Shown piece after piece: positions 34,873-44,272 of a DNA stretch of 64,000 nt. The notes below the pieces were generated by a model. It searched no databases. It had not been told where the DNA came from and saw nothing but the letters and a program-made list of their open reading frames with translations. Source of the DNA: Flavobacterium segetis (GTDB lineage: Bacteria > Bacteroidota > Bacteroidia > Flavobacteriales > Flavobacteriaceae). The stretch covers positions 124,001 through 188,000 of the forward strand of contig NZ_FQWE01000001.1 in assembly GCF_900129575.1 (NCBI RefSeq). The letters are read 5' to 3'. A program made the translations under genes and the position numbers. Within the stretch, counting starts at the first letter, position 1. The number at the start of each line of letters is the position of its first letter.

Positions 34873-35553
34873 ATGAGTAAATGTGAACAATGTATCGTGA
34901 GAGAACTTAGCTCATTGAAAGCACTTACTAGAGATGAATTATTAAAAGTTTCTAGTTGTAAAACATCACATATTATTAAAAAAGGGGAAATTATATTTGA
35001 AGAAGGAGAAAATGTAAATGGAATATATTGTATCAAGGATGGTGTTTGTAAACTGACGAAACTTAGTGGCAATGGCAAAGATCACATTGTTAAGCTGGTT
35101 ACAAAAGGTGAATTACTAGGACAACGTTCTATGATAAGTGAAGAGCCTGTAAATTTAAGTGCAGTTGCTCTTGAGGATATGGAGGTTTGTTTTATTCCAA
35201 AAACAGAAGTAATGAGATTTTTCGATAAAAACAATCAGTTTTCAATGAACGTGATGAAAACAATTTGTGGTGATTTGAAGGAAGCAGATGACCACATGGT
35301 CAATTTAGCTCAAAAAACAGTGAAAGAACGATTAGCAGAAACACTATTGTATTTAAACGATACTTTTGGGAAAAATGAAGATAATTCTTTGAAAGTCCAA
35401 CTTTCTCGAGACGAATTAGCAAGTATAATTGGAACTGCCACTGAAAGTTGCATTCGCTTACTATCTGAATTTAAAAAATTAGATTTAATTGAACTAAATG
35501 GAAAAAAGATAATTTTAAAAGATGTGAATAAACTTAAAAAGATATCAGAATAA
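34873..35553 (+). CDS. Crp/Fnr-family transcription regulator
   Basis: The 226-residue protein has a cyclic-nucleotide-binding-fold sensor (about 35-120), the dimer helix (about 125-165) and a winged helix-turn-helix with LSRDELASIIGTATESCIRLLSEF. In the recognition helix E191 and R195 keep the E-x3-R spacing of E. coli FNR and CRP, which reads the GA of TGAy, consistent with the nearby TGAy-N4-ATCA palindromes. Cysteines are at 4, 7, 29, 53, 59, 106, 132 and 193; C4-x2-C7 resembles part of the FNR iron-sulfur site but spacing to C29 differs. It probably activates the cbb3 locus and hemN at low oxygen. Confidence 0.9.
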   Translation: MSKCEQCIVRELSSLKALTRDELLKVSSCKTSHIIKKGEIIFEEGENVNGIYCIKDGVCKLTKLSGNGKDHIVKLVTKGELLGQRSMISEEPVNLSAVALEDMEVCFIPKTEVMRFFDKNNQFSMNVMKTICGDLKEADDHMVNLAQKTVKERLAETLLYLNDTFGKNEDNSLKVQLSRDELASIIGTATESCIRLLSEFKKLDLIELNGKKIILKDVNKLKKISE

Positions 35554-35563
35554 ATTATTCATG

Positions 35564-37012
35564 CTATTCCTTTTTATTCATCGTAAAATAGTAAACTGGA
35601 ATTCCAAGACAAACAATAAATAATCCTAAACCAGTATTGAAAGTGTCATAAATAAGTAACGTAAAACAAATTGCTGTTGTTACAATTATATAAATTGCTG
35701 GTACAATTGGATATCCAAAAGCTTTATACGGCCTATCTGCATTCGGTTCTTTTTTCCGAAGTATGAATACTCCTAAAATCGTTAGTATATAAAAAACTAA
35801 CGATGCAAAGGTAGCATAAGTCAGTAAGTCTCCAAATTTTCCGGAAACACATAAAACACAAGCCCAGATACATTGTACCCATAACGCCTTAGCTGGAACT
35901 TGATTTTTGTTCAGCTGCGTTGCTTGTTTAAAAAACAGTCCATCTTTTGCCATAGCAAAAAACAATCTACCACCCGATAGAATTAGGCCACTATTGCAAC
36001 CAAAAGTAGACACCATAATTAATCCAGCCATTACAAAAACACCAATATTTCCCATAATCATGCTAGCTGCTGCAGCTCCTACTCTATCATTGTTGGCAAA
36101 CATGATTCCGCTACCGCTAATATCATTCACGCTAGGAATTCCTTGCATTGGCAATAAAGCTAAGTAAGCAAAATTTGCTAAAACATAAATTACAGTTACT
36201 ATCAAAGTTCCAAGAAACAAACTACGAGGAATATTTTTTTTGGGTTCTTTAATTTCACCTGCAATAAAGGTTACATTATTCCATGCATCACTAGAGAAAA
36301 GCGAATTAATTATTGTTGCTCCTGCGGCTCCAAGAAGTGCTATTCCTGCTAGTTTTGTAACCGTAATAGTACCATCAGGATTTACAACCGTTTTACTAGC
36401 TTCCCACATGTTTGCAAAATTATTAGATAAAATATTAGTTTGTAAACCAACATATAACCCTAAAATTATCAGTGCAAAAAGAGCAATTAATTTAGCTGAA
36501 GTAAAAATCAACTGAACAGTTTTTCCGCTTTCCACACCTTTGGTGTTAATATAGGTCAGCAAAATTATACTCAAAATAGCTACTACTTTTTGGTATGAAA
36601 AAATGAAGCTTGGACCAACATTAAAAAGAGTTGTATCCAAAACAGGGAAAAAAATAGCGGCATAATTAGCAAATGTAACTGCAATAGCAGCAATAACTCC
36701 AGTTTGAATAACCGTGAAAACCGTCCAGCCGTATAGAAAAGAAATCAATCTACCATAAGCACGCTGAATGTAAACAAATTGTCCTCCAGCTTTAGGCATC
36801 ATTCCAGCTAATTCCCCGTAACTTAAGGCGGCTGCCACGGTGATTAAACCTGTGACAATCCAAATTACTAATAACCATGCTGCAGAACCAATGTCTCGCG
36901 CCATCGCTGATGTAACTATAAAAATCCCCGAACCAATCATTGATCCTGCAACTAAACTCGTAGCATCTATTAATCCTAAAGACCGTTTTAACTCGATTTT
37001 ATTTTCTGACAT
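35564..37012 (-). CDS. APC-family amino acid permease
   Basis: The 482-residue membrane protein has about 12 hydrophobic segments. The N-terminus LGLIDATSLVAGSMIGSGIFI carries the GSGIF motif that forms the unwound substrate site in APC transporters, and PKAGGQFVYIQRAYG and FSSDAWNNVTFIAGEIKEPK are also typical. It imports or exchanges amino acids; the substrate cannot be predicted. It lies convergent with the fnr-type gene, only 10 bases from its stop, and 101 bases downstream of mazG on the same strand. Confidence 0.9.
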   Translation of the reverse strand: MSENKIELKRSLGLIDATSLVAGSMIGSGIFIVTSAMARDIGSAAWLLVIWIVTGLITVAAALSYGELAGMMPKAGGQFVYIQRAYGRLISFLYGWTVFTVIQTGVIAAIAVTFANYAAIFFPVLDTTLFNVGPSFIFSYQKVVAILSIILLTYINTKGVESGKTVQLIFTSAKLIALFALIILGLYVGLQTNILSNNFANMWEASKTVVNPDGTITVTKLAGIALLGAAGATIINSLFSSDAWNNVTFIAGEIKEPKKNIPRSLFLGTLIVTVIYVLANFAYLALLPMQGIPSVNDISGSGIMFANNDRVGAAAASMIMGNIGVFVMAGLIMVSTFGCNSGLILSGGRLFFAMAKDGLFFKQATQLNKNQVPAKALWVQCIWACVLCVSGKFGDLLTYATFASLVFYILTILGVFILRKKEPNADRPYKAFGYPIVPAIYIIVTTAICFTLLIYDTFNTGLGLFIVCLGIPVYYFTMNKKE

Positions 37013-37113
37013 TGATAATTAGTTTTTAATTTATTTTATCTGCTTTGTTAATCGATTCGCTAGTCTAACTATTATAAACTAGGCTCTTAAAACTGAATCC
37101 TAAAAACTGAGAA

Positions 37114-37887
37114 CTATAATTTCTTTGCTTCTTCCCAAAAAATATCCATTTCAGCTAGTGTCATGTCCATTAAAGGTTTTCCTAATTCACCTGCTTTACT
37201 TTCTAAATATTGAAAGCGCTTGATGAATTTTTTATTGGTTCGTTCTAAAGCATCTTCAGGATTTACCTTTAAAAATCTAGCATAATTTATCATAGAGAAT
37301 AATACATCTCCAAATTCAGCCTCAATTTTATCCTGATCTCCCGCTGCAACCTCAACTTGTAATTCGGCCAATTCCTCTTGCACTTTATCCCAAACTTGGT
37401 GTGATTCTTCCCAGTCAAATCCTACTCCTTTAACCTTATCTTGAATTCTACTCGCTTTTACTAATGCAGGTAAACTTGTTGGAACTCCTTCTAAAACTGA
37501 TTTTTTGCCTTCTTTTAGCTTTAATTTTTCCCAGTTTTGCTTCACTTCTTCTTCGTCTTTTACAACAACATCGCTGTAAATATGAGGGTGGCGATGAATA
37601 AGTTTTTCACAAATTCCATTGCATACATCTGCAATATCAAAATCATTAGTTTCACTTCCTATTTTAGCATAAAAAACTAAATGTAAAAGTAAATCGCCTA
37701 ATTCTTTTTTCACTTCGTTTAAATCATTATCCAAAATAGCATCACCTAATTCGTAAGTTTCTTCAATGGTTAGATGACGCAAACTTTGCATCGTTTGCTT
37801 TTTGTCCCAAGGACATTTTTCACGCAAATCGTCCATGATGTTCAATAATCTTTCAAAAGCTTGGAGTTGGTTTTGTCTAGAATTCAT
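37114..37887 (-). CDS. mazG: Nucleoside triphosphate pyrophosphohydrolase MazG
   Basis: MazG hydrolyses (d)NTPs to monophosphates and pyrophosphate, cleaning the nucleotide pool. The 257-residue protein has two MazG domains, as in E. coli. The first shows CPWDKKQTMQSLRHLTIEE and the metal motif EETYELGDAI...EVKKELGDLL; the second shows EELAELQVEVAAGDQDKIEA and EFGDVLFSMINYARFL. It follows the DUF5606 gene, separated by that gene's terminator. Confidence 0.95.
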   Translation of the reverse strand: MNSRQNQLQAFERLLNIMDDLREKCPWDKKQTMQSLRHLTIEETYELGDAILDNDLNEVKKELGDLLLHLVFYAKIGSETNDFDIADVCNGICEKLIHRHPHIYSDVVVKDEEEVKQNWEKLKLKEGKKSVLEGVPTSLPALVKASRIQDKVKGVGFDWEESHQVWDKVQEELAELQVEVAAGDQDKIEAEFGDVLFSMINYARFLKVNPEDALERTNKKFIKRFQYLESKAGELGKPLMDMTLAEMDIFWEEAKKL

Positions 37888-37910
37888 AACGAGTATTTTT
37901 AGTAAAAATA

Positions 37911-37946
37911 AAAAATCCCGTTCAGAAAAAAAGCTGAACAGGATTA
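37911..37946 (-). terminator. Terminator of the def-DUF5606 operon
   Basis: AATCCCGTTCAG (37914-37925) pairs with CTGAACAGGATT (37934-37945) with one central mismatch. Read on the minus strand it is followed by a T-rich run. Confidence 0.75.
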
Positions 37947-37965
37947 TAAATAATTAATTATAGGA

Positions 37966-38454
37966 TTATTTTTTTGCGACTTTTTCAACTTTCGCTGGAA
38001 CTTCAACTTCCCCAGCTTCAGTTTCATTTGCATCAGCATGAACTGACTCGTTATCAACCGCAACAGGAACAGAATCTACTAATAAGCCTTTTGCTTGAAG
38101 CATATTGTACCAGTTTAAAACTTTTTTGATGTCTGATGGGTAAACTCGCTCTTCATCATAATCAGGTAAAATCTCTTTGAAATAGGCAATTAAAGTTGCG
38201 TTGTCCTCTTTATGCGAAATAGCTTGTCCTTTATTTTCCTTATCGGCAATAGTTTGCATGATTTGAGACAAGGGCTTTTCTGCTTCATAAGTATAAATCG
38301 AGATTTCAGATAATAAGCTAACATTACTTTTTAAATTAACAGTAATTTTTTTACCGTCAACTAATGATTCTGCAACGAATCCAGTACGTGTTTGTACTTG
38401 TAATACATATAAACCTGGTTTACCAGAGATGGCTAAAATTTTTTCTAAATTCAT
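37966..38454 (-). CDS. DUF5606 protein
   Basis: The 162-residue protein begins MNLEKILAISGKPGLYVLQV, the conserved opening of DUF5606, and continues with a small beta domain then a helical part (KEILPDYDEERVYPSDIKKV). The last ~40 residues are low-complexity and acidic. I know no function. It is 79 bases after def on the same strand, an association I recall in Flavobacteria, so a ribosome or translation-related role is conceivable but unproven. Confidence 0.85.
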   Translation of the reverse strand: MNLEKILAISGKPGLYVLQVQTRTGFVAESLVDGKKITVNLKSNVSLLSEISIYTYEAEKPLSQIMQTIADKENKGQAISHKEDNATLIAYFKEILPDYDEERVYPSDIKKVLNWYNMLQAKGLLVDSVPVAVDNESVHADANETEAGEVEVPAKVEKVAKK

Positions 38455-38533
38455 GTTTTTCTAATTATTATTAAAAATTTGATTTGTTATTTTATTGTTT
38501 GAAACCAAAAATTATACCAAGTGGTATAGAATC

Positions 38534-39121
38534 TTATCTGCCTTTTTTACCAAAAAATTTCATTCGATATTCTTGGAATGTTTTACCTTCTATAATATTT
38601 TTTAATTTCCTCTGGATCAAACGTTTTTTTAATGACGAAATTTTATCGGTAAACAATATCCCTTCAATATGGTCGTATTCATGTTGGATTACTCTTGCGA
38701 TTAGGCCGTCAAAAACTTCTGTTTTCATGACAAAATCTTCTTCGCAATACTCAATTGTTATTGTGGGATTTCGATAAACATCTTCTCGAACATCAGGAAT
38801 GCTTAAGCAACCTTCATTGAAGGTCCATTCTGGACCTTCTTCCTTTATCATTTTGGCATTGATAAAAGTTTTTTTAAAACCTTGTAGTTGCTTCTGTTCA
38901 GCATCATCAAGCTCTTCATCATCACTAAAAGGCGTGGTATCAATAACAAATAACCGCACCGCTAAACCTACTTGAGGCGCAGCAAGTCCAACACCACAGG
39001 CGTTATACATAGTGTCATACATATTAGCAATTGTCTCCTTTAAATTGGGATGCTCTTGTGTAAGAACTTCTCCTGTTTTTCTTAAAACTGGATCGCCATA
39101 TCCTATAATTGGTAAAATCAT
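38534..39121 (-). CDS. def: Peptide deformylase
   Basis: Def removes the formyl group from the N-terminal methionine of new proteins. The 195-residue protein has the three family motifs: GVGLAAPQVG, EGCLSIP (metal-ligand Cys) and QHEYDHIEG (two metal-ligand His and catalytic Glu). It starts MILPIIGYGDPVLRKTGEVL. A segment of ~25 residues between motifs (DTTPFSDDEELDDAEQKQLQ) is longer than in E. coli Def. Confidence 0.96.
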   Translation of the reverse strand: MILPIIGYGDPVLRKTGEVLTQEHPNLKETIANMYDTMYNACGVGLAAPQVGLAVRLFVIDTTPFSDDEELDDAEQKQLQGFKKTFINAKMIKEEGPEWTFNEGCLSIPDVREDVYRNPTITIEYCEEDFVMKTEVFDGLIARVIQHEYDHIEGILFTDKISSLKKRLIQRKLKNIIEGKTFQEYRMKFFGKKGR

Positions 39122-39268
39122 TAGTCTTGCATTAAAATATTAACTGCTACATTAGGAACTACCTCCCATTTATTTCAGGTCGCAAAAATAGTAAAAAATT
39201 AGACAATGAATAATCGTTAGTTCATTATTAGCTAATATTAACAATTAAAGTTAAAAGAGCTGTATTAA

Positions 39269-39301
39269 TTGTTTATATAATTCATACAAATCTTACCTTT
39301 G
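39269..39301 (+). promoter_or_regulatory. Promoter of the FUSC transporter gene
   Basis: TTG (39269-39271), 22 bases, then TACCTTTG (39294-39301) fits the Bacteroidota TTG-N17-23-TAnnTTTG pattern. It ends 15 bases before the ATG at 39317. Confidence 0.7.
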
Positions 39302-39316
39302 CAGTAAGACTATATT

Positions 39317-41524
39317 ATGCTACAAAAAACTAAAAAATTTATAGATTCCATTTATTTTACTAATGCTTTAAAAGTTACGGTGGCAGCGGTCATCCCTGTA
39401 GTTCTGTTTTCTCTCTTAGGGGAATTTAGAATAGGATTTACAATAGCTTTAGGCGCTTTTTTTACTTATCCAAGTGACATTCCTAGTAGTTTGAAGCATA
39501 AAGTAAATGGTGTTTTATTTACTGCTTTTTTAGTTTCCTTCATAAACTTAGCGATCAACATAATATTTCCCTACAATTGGATCTTTTATCCTTTTTTAGC
39601 TCTTTTAATTTTCATGCTGTCTATGATTTCTGTTTATGGGCACCGTGCGACAATGACTTCTTTTTCTGGTTTAATTTCTATTTCGTTGGCTTTTTCAAAT
39701 ATCAATGAAGGCTGGGCAATGGTTGAGCATGCGGGATTAATTCTTGCTGGTGGTTTATTTTATCTTTTGATTTCCTTAATTTTCTATTACGTAAGACCTA
39801 ATCGTTATATCGAATTACAAATAGGAGAGTGTATTAAACTTACGGCAAAATATCTCAAATTACGTGGAGACTTATGGACTGTAAAGGCCGACAGAAAATT
39901 AATTATTGAGAAACAATTACACCTTCAAGTAGAATTAAATACAATTCACGAAAACATAAGAGAAGTACTTATTAGAAGTTCTATTACGACAGGATCTTCT
40001 AATCAAAATCGTAAAATGTTACTCGTTTTCATCTCGTTAGTTGAAATTCTTGAACTAGCATTATCTACCTCATTTGATCATAATAAGTTACATCAAAAAT
40101 TTGATGACCACCCAAAGGTTTTATTGACTTATCAGAATTTAGCCTATAATCTAGCCGCTAATTTAAAGCAATTATCTAAAAGTTTAAAAAACAGAAAAAT
40201 ATATAGTTCCAAGTACGATCTTATAAATGATTTGGCGAGTTTAAATCATGCCATCACTGATTATGAATCGCAAGTAGAGAGAAATTCAGCATCAGAAGGT
40301 GTTTTGATGTTAACTACCATGCTACAATATGCTGAAAAACAGGTTGAGAAAATAAATATTATTAGTCGCGCTTTTACACAAAAATCTTTAACTGAGGATT
40401 TGAAAGGTAAAGATAAAGATTTAGAGAAATTCTTAGCTCCTCATTATTACCCTCTTAGCACTTTGACGCAGAATTTTAGCTTTTCTTCTGCAATTTTCAG
40501 ACATTCATTACGACTCACAATAACATTATTGTTTGGATTTATTATTGGTGTTTTTTTACCATTTCAAAATGTTTATTGGATATTGTTGACTATCATAGTT
40601 ATTCTAAGACCTAGTTATGGCCTTACAAAGGAGCGCAGTTTTCAAAGAATGATTGGGACAATTATTGGTGGCTTAATAGCTTTTGGCATTCTCTATTTTG
40701 TTCATGACAATAGGATAACTAGTGTCTTAGCAATTCTTTGCATGCTCCTGGGATTTTCTTTTACCCAGATAAATTATAAAGTAAGTGCAACATTTATCAC
40801 GATGTACGTCGTTTTTATCTACGGAATTTTGACGCCCAATATTAGCGATTTAGTTCAATATCGAATTTTAGATACACTTGTGGGTGCAGTTTTAGCATTT
40901 GTAGCAAATCACTTTCTATTTCCAACGTGGGAATTCTTAAATGCTCCTATTCATTTGAAAAAATCAATTGCGGCTAATCAAGAATACTTAAAAGAAATCG
41001 CACTGTTTTACAATAAAAAAGGAACTATTCCCACTGCTTATAGATTAGCACGAAAAAATGCTTTTATAGAAATAGGAAATTTAATGGCTTCCTATCAAAG
41101 AATGTCTCAAGAACCTAAATCAAAACAGAAACAGTTACCACAAATTTATAAGCTAGTTGTTCTTAATCATTCATTGCTTTCCTCGCTAGCCTCACTGGGA
41201 ACATATATCCAATCTCATAAAACAACTACAGCTTCAAAAGCATTCAATATTGTCGTTGAAACCGTTGAAAGCAACTTAGAAATTGCGATCACCATTTTAG
41301 ATGAAAAAGATTTGGATGATAATTTCATTAAAAAAGATTTAGCACTACATTTTACAGCACTAAAAGACATTCGAGAACGAGAATTAAAGGAAGGTGAAGA
41401 TACAAATACAGAAGATTTTAAATTAAAATTGCAAGAGGCACAGTTAGTTATTGAGCAATTAGTTTGGCTAATAAATCTATCTGAAAACATTGTAAAAGCA
41501 ACAAAAACATTAAAAACTAACTAA
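39317..41524 (+). CDS. FUSC-family (YccS/YhfK-like) membrane protein
   Basis: The 735-residue protein has two blocks of about six membrane segments (around residues 15-165 and 395-530) separated by a cytoplasmic helical domain, the duplicated layout of the FUSC/YccS family related to aromatic acid exporters. VYWILLTIIVILRPSYGLTK followed by RSFQRMIGTIIGG is the typical conserved patch of the second block. Substrate is unknown. It is transcribed alone between def and mqo, with a bidirectional terminator before mqo. Confidence 0.87.
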   Translation: MLQKTKKFIDSIYFTNALKVTVAAVIPVVLFSLLGEFRIGFTIALGAFFTYPSDIPSSLKHKVNGVLFTAFLVSFINLAINIIFPYNWIFYPFLALLIFMLSMISVYGHRATMTSFSGLISISLAFSNINEGWAMVEHAGLILAGGLFYLLISLIFYYVRPNRYIELQIGECIKLTAKYLKLRGDLWTVKADRKLIIEKQLHLQVELNTIHENIREVLIRSSITTGSSNQNRKMLLVFISLVEILELALSTSFDHNKLHQKFDDHPKVLLTYQNLAYNLAANLKQLSKSLKNRKIYSSKYDLINDLASLNHAITDYESQVERNSASEGVLMLTTMLQYAEKQVEKINIISRAFTQKSLTEDLKGKDKDLEKFLAPHYYPLSTLTQNFSFSSAIFRHSLRLTITLLFGFIIGVFLPFQNVYWILLTIIVILRPSYGLTKERSFQRMIGTIIGGLIAFGILYFVHDNRITSVLAILCMLLGFSFTQINYKVSATFITMYVVFIYGILTPNISDLVQYRILDTLVGAVLAFVANHFLFPTWEFLNAPIHLKKSIAANQEYLKEIALFYNKKGTIPTAYRLARKNAFIEIGNLMASYQRMSQEPKSKQKQLPQIYKLVVLNHSLLSSLASLGTYIQSHKTTTASKAFNIVVETVESNLEIAITILDEKDLDDNFIKKDLALHFTALKDIRERELKEGEDTNTEDFKLKLQEAQLVIEQLVWLINLSENIVKATKTLKTN

Positions 41525-41574
41525 AAAAAGAGCATTAAAAGTAGAATATTTCTAATTTTAATGCTCTTTTTTTT
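41523..41574. terminator. Bidirectional terminator between the FUSC gene and mqo
   Basis: AAAAGAGCATTAAAA (within 41523-41540) pairs with TTTTAATGCTCTTTT (41556-41570), with A-run and T-run on the two sides of the stem. Confidence 0.85.
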
Positions 41575-41586
41575 AGTATTCACTTT

Positions 41587-43080
41587 TTACTTTAATTTTA
41601 GAACTTTCGCCGTATCATATCGGATTTCAGCTAGTAATTCAGGATTATCATTTAGCTTATTTCCATAAGAAGGAATCATTGTTTTTAATTTATCTTGCCA
41701 TTGATCAGTTTTAAATTGATCTTTAAAACATCTTTCAACTAAATCAATCATTATAGAAACCGCAGTAGATGCACCAGGTGATGCACCAAGTAAAACAGAT
41801 AATGAACCATCTTCAGTGGTAATTACTTCAGTTCCAAATTCTAGAATTCCACCTTCTTTCTCATCTTTCTTAATCACTTGAACTCTTTGTCCCGCTCGTT
41901 CTAAAACCCAATCTTTTGCTTTAGCATCAGGAACATATTCTTTTAAAGCATTGATTCTATCTTTTGGAGACTGACGCACTTGCTCGATCAAATATTTCGT
42001 AAGTGGAATATTTTTAATACCAGCAGCAATCATTGGAATAATATTATCTGGTTTAATTGATAACGGCAAATCAGAATACGATCCATTTTTTAAAAAACGA
42101 GTTGAGAAACCTGCAAAAGGACCAAAAAGCAATTGCTTTTCACCATTTATCATTCGGGAATCAATGTGTGGAACTGACATTGGTGGAGCACCAACACTTG
42201 CTTTACCATAAACTTTAGTTTGATGTTTTGCAATCACATCAGGATTTATGCATTTAAGCCATTGTCCGCTAACAGGAAATCCTCCATATCCTTTGCCTTC
42301 AATGACATTTGCTTTTTCTAATAATGGTAATGAACCTCCACCAGCACCAATAAAGACAAATTTAGCATAGGCTTTTTTCTTTTGGCCAGTAGCCAAATCA
42401 GTAATTTTAATTCTCCAAGATCTATCTTCTCGCTGTTTTAACTTTTTAACTTCATGATGAAAATGAATGGTTACACCATCTAATTTAGTTAAATATCCAA
42501 ATATATTTCTAGTTAATTCACCAAAATTAACGTCGGTGCCAATATTCATTGAAGTAGCTGCAAACGTATCAGATTCTTTTCGTCCTTCCATTACCAGTGG
42601 CATCCATTGTTTCAATACATTAAAATCAGTACTGAAAATCATTTCTTTAAAAAGCGGATTAAATTGTAAGGCATTAAAACGTTTTTGAAGATAGGTAACA
42701 TTTTTTTCGCCCCAAACAAAACTGAGATGTGGAATACTTTTTATAAAATTTTCAGGAGAGGAAACTTTATTTTGTTGGACTAAATAAGCCCAAAACTGTC
42801 GTGAAACTTCAAAGGATTCCGCAATACTAATGGCTTTTTTTGGATCAATACTTCCATCTTGACTTTCAGGAGTATAATTGAGCTCACAAAAAGCAGAATG
42901 TCCCGTCCCGGCATTATTCCAAGCATCAGAACTCTCGGCTGCAGCAATGTCTAAGCGTTCGTAAATTTCAATAGTGATATCAGGTTGTAATTCTTTTAGG
43001 ATTAAGCCTAAAGTGGCACTCATAATTCCAGCACCTATAAGAATTACATCGCTATTTGTACGTATGGTTGTATCTGGCAT
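41587..43080 (-). CDS. mqo: Malate:quinone oxidoreductase
   Basis: Mqo is a membrane-associated FAD enzyme that oxidises malate to oxaloacetate and reduces quinone in the citric acid cycle. The 497-residue protein starts MPDTTIRTNSDVILIGAGIM, with the FAD dinucleotide motif GAGIMSATLG, then SDAWNNAGTGHSAFCELNYT, FIGAGGGSLPLLEKA and SPGASTAVSIM near the end. I chose ATG at 43080 and not 43101, because a perfect TATCTTTG box at 43106-43099 overlaps the upstream ATG. It sits alone between convergent and unrelated genes. Confidence 0.96.
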   Translation of the reverse strand: MPDTTIRTNSDVILIGAGIMSATLGLILKELQPDITIEIYERLDIAAAESSDAWNNAGTGHSAFCELNYTPESQDGSIDPKKAISIAESFEVSRQFWAYLVQQNKVSSPENFIKSIPHLSFVWGEKNVTYLQKRFNALQFNPLFKEMIFSTDFNVLKQWMPLVMEGRKESDTFAATSMNIGTDVNFGELTRNIFGYLTKLDGVTIHFHHEVKKLKQREDRSWRIKITDLATGQKKKAYAKFVFIGAGGGSLPLLEKANVIEGKGYGGFPVSGQWLKCINPDVIAKHQTKVYGKASVGAPPMSVPHIDSRMINGEKQLLFGPFAGFSTRFLKNGSYSDLPLSIKPDNIIPMIAAGIKNIPLTKYLIEQVRQSPKDRINALKEYVPDAKAKDWVLERAGQRVQVIKKDEKEGGILEFGTEVITTEDGSLSVLLGASPGASTAVSIMIDLVERCFKDQFKTDQWQDKLKTMIPSYGNKLNDNPELLAEIRYDTAKVLKLK

Positions 43081-43098
43081 GACAAAAAATTTAAGACA

Positions 43099-43106
43099 CA
43101 AAGATA
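43099..43106 (-). promoter_or_regulatory. -7 element of mqo
   Basis: Minus-strand TATCTTTG (plus-strand CAAAGATA) ends 18 bases before ATG 43080, the spacing seen at dapD and ctaA. Confidence 0.68.
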
Positions 43107-43187
43107 CTTTATAAAACCAAAAAATTCATAACATTAAATTGTTAAAAAGTATGAATTGAAGTTTTCAAATTTAATTTATAATTCAAT

Positions 43188-43604
43188 TTAAAATCTTTTT
43201 TGTGACAGGTAATCTTGAAGCATAATTGTTGCTGAAATTTCATCAATCAAAGCTTTGTTTTGACGTTGTTTCTTTTTCAAACCGCTATCAATCATCGATT
43301 GAAAAGCCATTTTTGAGGTAAATCGTTCATCAACTCTAATCACTTTCATATCTGGGAAATGATTGGTAAAATGTGTTACAAAACCCTTTATAATGGAAGC
43401 ACTTTCTGATGGTAGCCCATTCATCTGCTTGGGTTCGCCAATGAGAACTGTTTCTACTTTCTCTTTAGAAAAATAGTCTTTAAGAAAATCTATTGCGGTA
43501 GCACTTGGAATTGTAGTTAATCCTGACGCTATGATTTGCATTTCATCGGTCACGGCTATTCCGGTGCGTTTTTGTCCGTAATCTATGGAAAGAATTCTTG
43601 GCAT
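43188..43604 (-). CDS. ruvX: RuvX/YqgF family putative Holliday junction resolvase
   Basis: The 138-residue protein has the RNase H-like fold motifs: RILSIDYGQKRTGIAVTD (first catalytic Asp), VETVLIGEPKQMNG (Glu) and VIRVDERFTSKMAFQSM, then ALIDEISATIMLQDYL (last Asp/Glu region). YqgF/RuvX is essential in E. coli and takes part in 16S rRNA 5'-end maturation and perhaps recombination. The remains of a toxin gene lie directly upstream on the same strand. Confidence 0.93.
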   Translation of the reverse strand: MPRILSIDYGQKRTGIAVTDEMQIIASGLTTIPSATAIDFLKDYFSKEKVETVLIGEPKQMNGLPSESASIIKGFVTHFTNHFPDMKVIRVDERFTSKMAFQSMIDSGLKKKQRQNKALIDEISATIMLQDYLSQKRF

Positions 43605-43666
43605 TTATAAGTAGTGTTTGTGTTTAATAAACCGAAGACGAAAATTATTTCTTGCCCACTATCAAC

Positions 43667-43885
43667 TTAATAAACAATTGTGTAACCTTTGAAAACATAA
43701 TCTCTAATATTTTCATCGTTGAAATAACTAGACTTCTTAAAATAAAAAGGATTCTTTAAATCTTTCCTTATCTTTTTTATTAAATCAATTTTGAACTTTC
43801 TAGCCGCTAAAGGTTTGTCTTTCAAAATATATCTAATTTGGCTATCTAAATCAAACCTAAAATCTTTAGTGATTTTAATTTTCAT
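43667..43885 (-). pseudogene. Truncated RelE/ParE-type toxin
   Basis: From ATG 43885 the frame encodes 72 residues: MKIKITKDFRFDLDSQIRYI, AARKFKIDLIKKIRKDLKNP, FNDENIRDYVFKGYTIVY, which is the RelE/ParE layout. It then stops at a TAA (43667-43669). The same frame continues beyond the stop with VDSGQEIIFVFGLL, which looks like the missing final beta strand, so the stop is probably a nonsense mutation. The partner antitoxin directly upstream also carries a TAA. A short hydrophilic tail is essential in many RelE toxins, so activity is doubtful. Confidence 0.65.
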
Positions 43886-44126
43886 ATTCCGAAATAGTCT
43901 TTTCAAGAAATTCATCCAACTCATCCAAAGAGCAACATTCAGCTGTATCGTTTTTTATCTTAGCCAAAGAAAGATCCAATTTTTTCTTGTTTTCATCAAA
44001 ATCAGTATCTTACTGAACTATTTTCAATTCGTCTGATGAAAACGAACTCAATAACTCCAGAATTTTGGCTTTTATTTTTGGTTGAAATTCTAATCTAATT
44101 GCTTCCATAACTAATTTATTACTCAT
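43875..44126 (-). pseudogene. Antitoxin gene with in-frame stop codon
   Basis: From ATG 44126 the frame reads MSNKLVMEAIRLEFQPKIKA and on to DELKIVQ (38 residues), then TAA at 44010-44012, then continues in the same frame with DTDFDENKKKLDLSLAKIKN and DELDEFLEKTISEYEN to a stop at 43875. The full 84-codon frame overlaps the toxin start by 11 bases, as in genuine toxin-antitoxin operons. A G-to-T change (GAA to TAA) would explain the stop. I find no in-frame ATG after it for re-initiation. Confidence 0.72.
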
Positions 44127-44272
44127 ACAAAGATAAAACATTTTAGAGTTGAAAAAAAATGCTCCACTTTTTATGCCAATTGCAGTTTTTTTAGCCTCTT
44201 CCCTCTATGCCATTAATAAAAAGTAAAACGCGACAAGTTAAATTTGCAACATTTTCAAACTAATTCGGCTTT

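Noticed and set aside
43081..43101. Upstream ATG for mqo
   Set aside because: A TATCTTTG promoter element overlaps it, so the transcript probably starts downstream of it.
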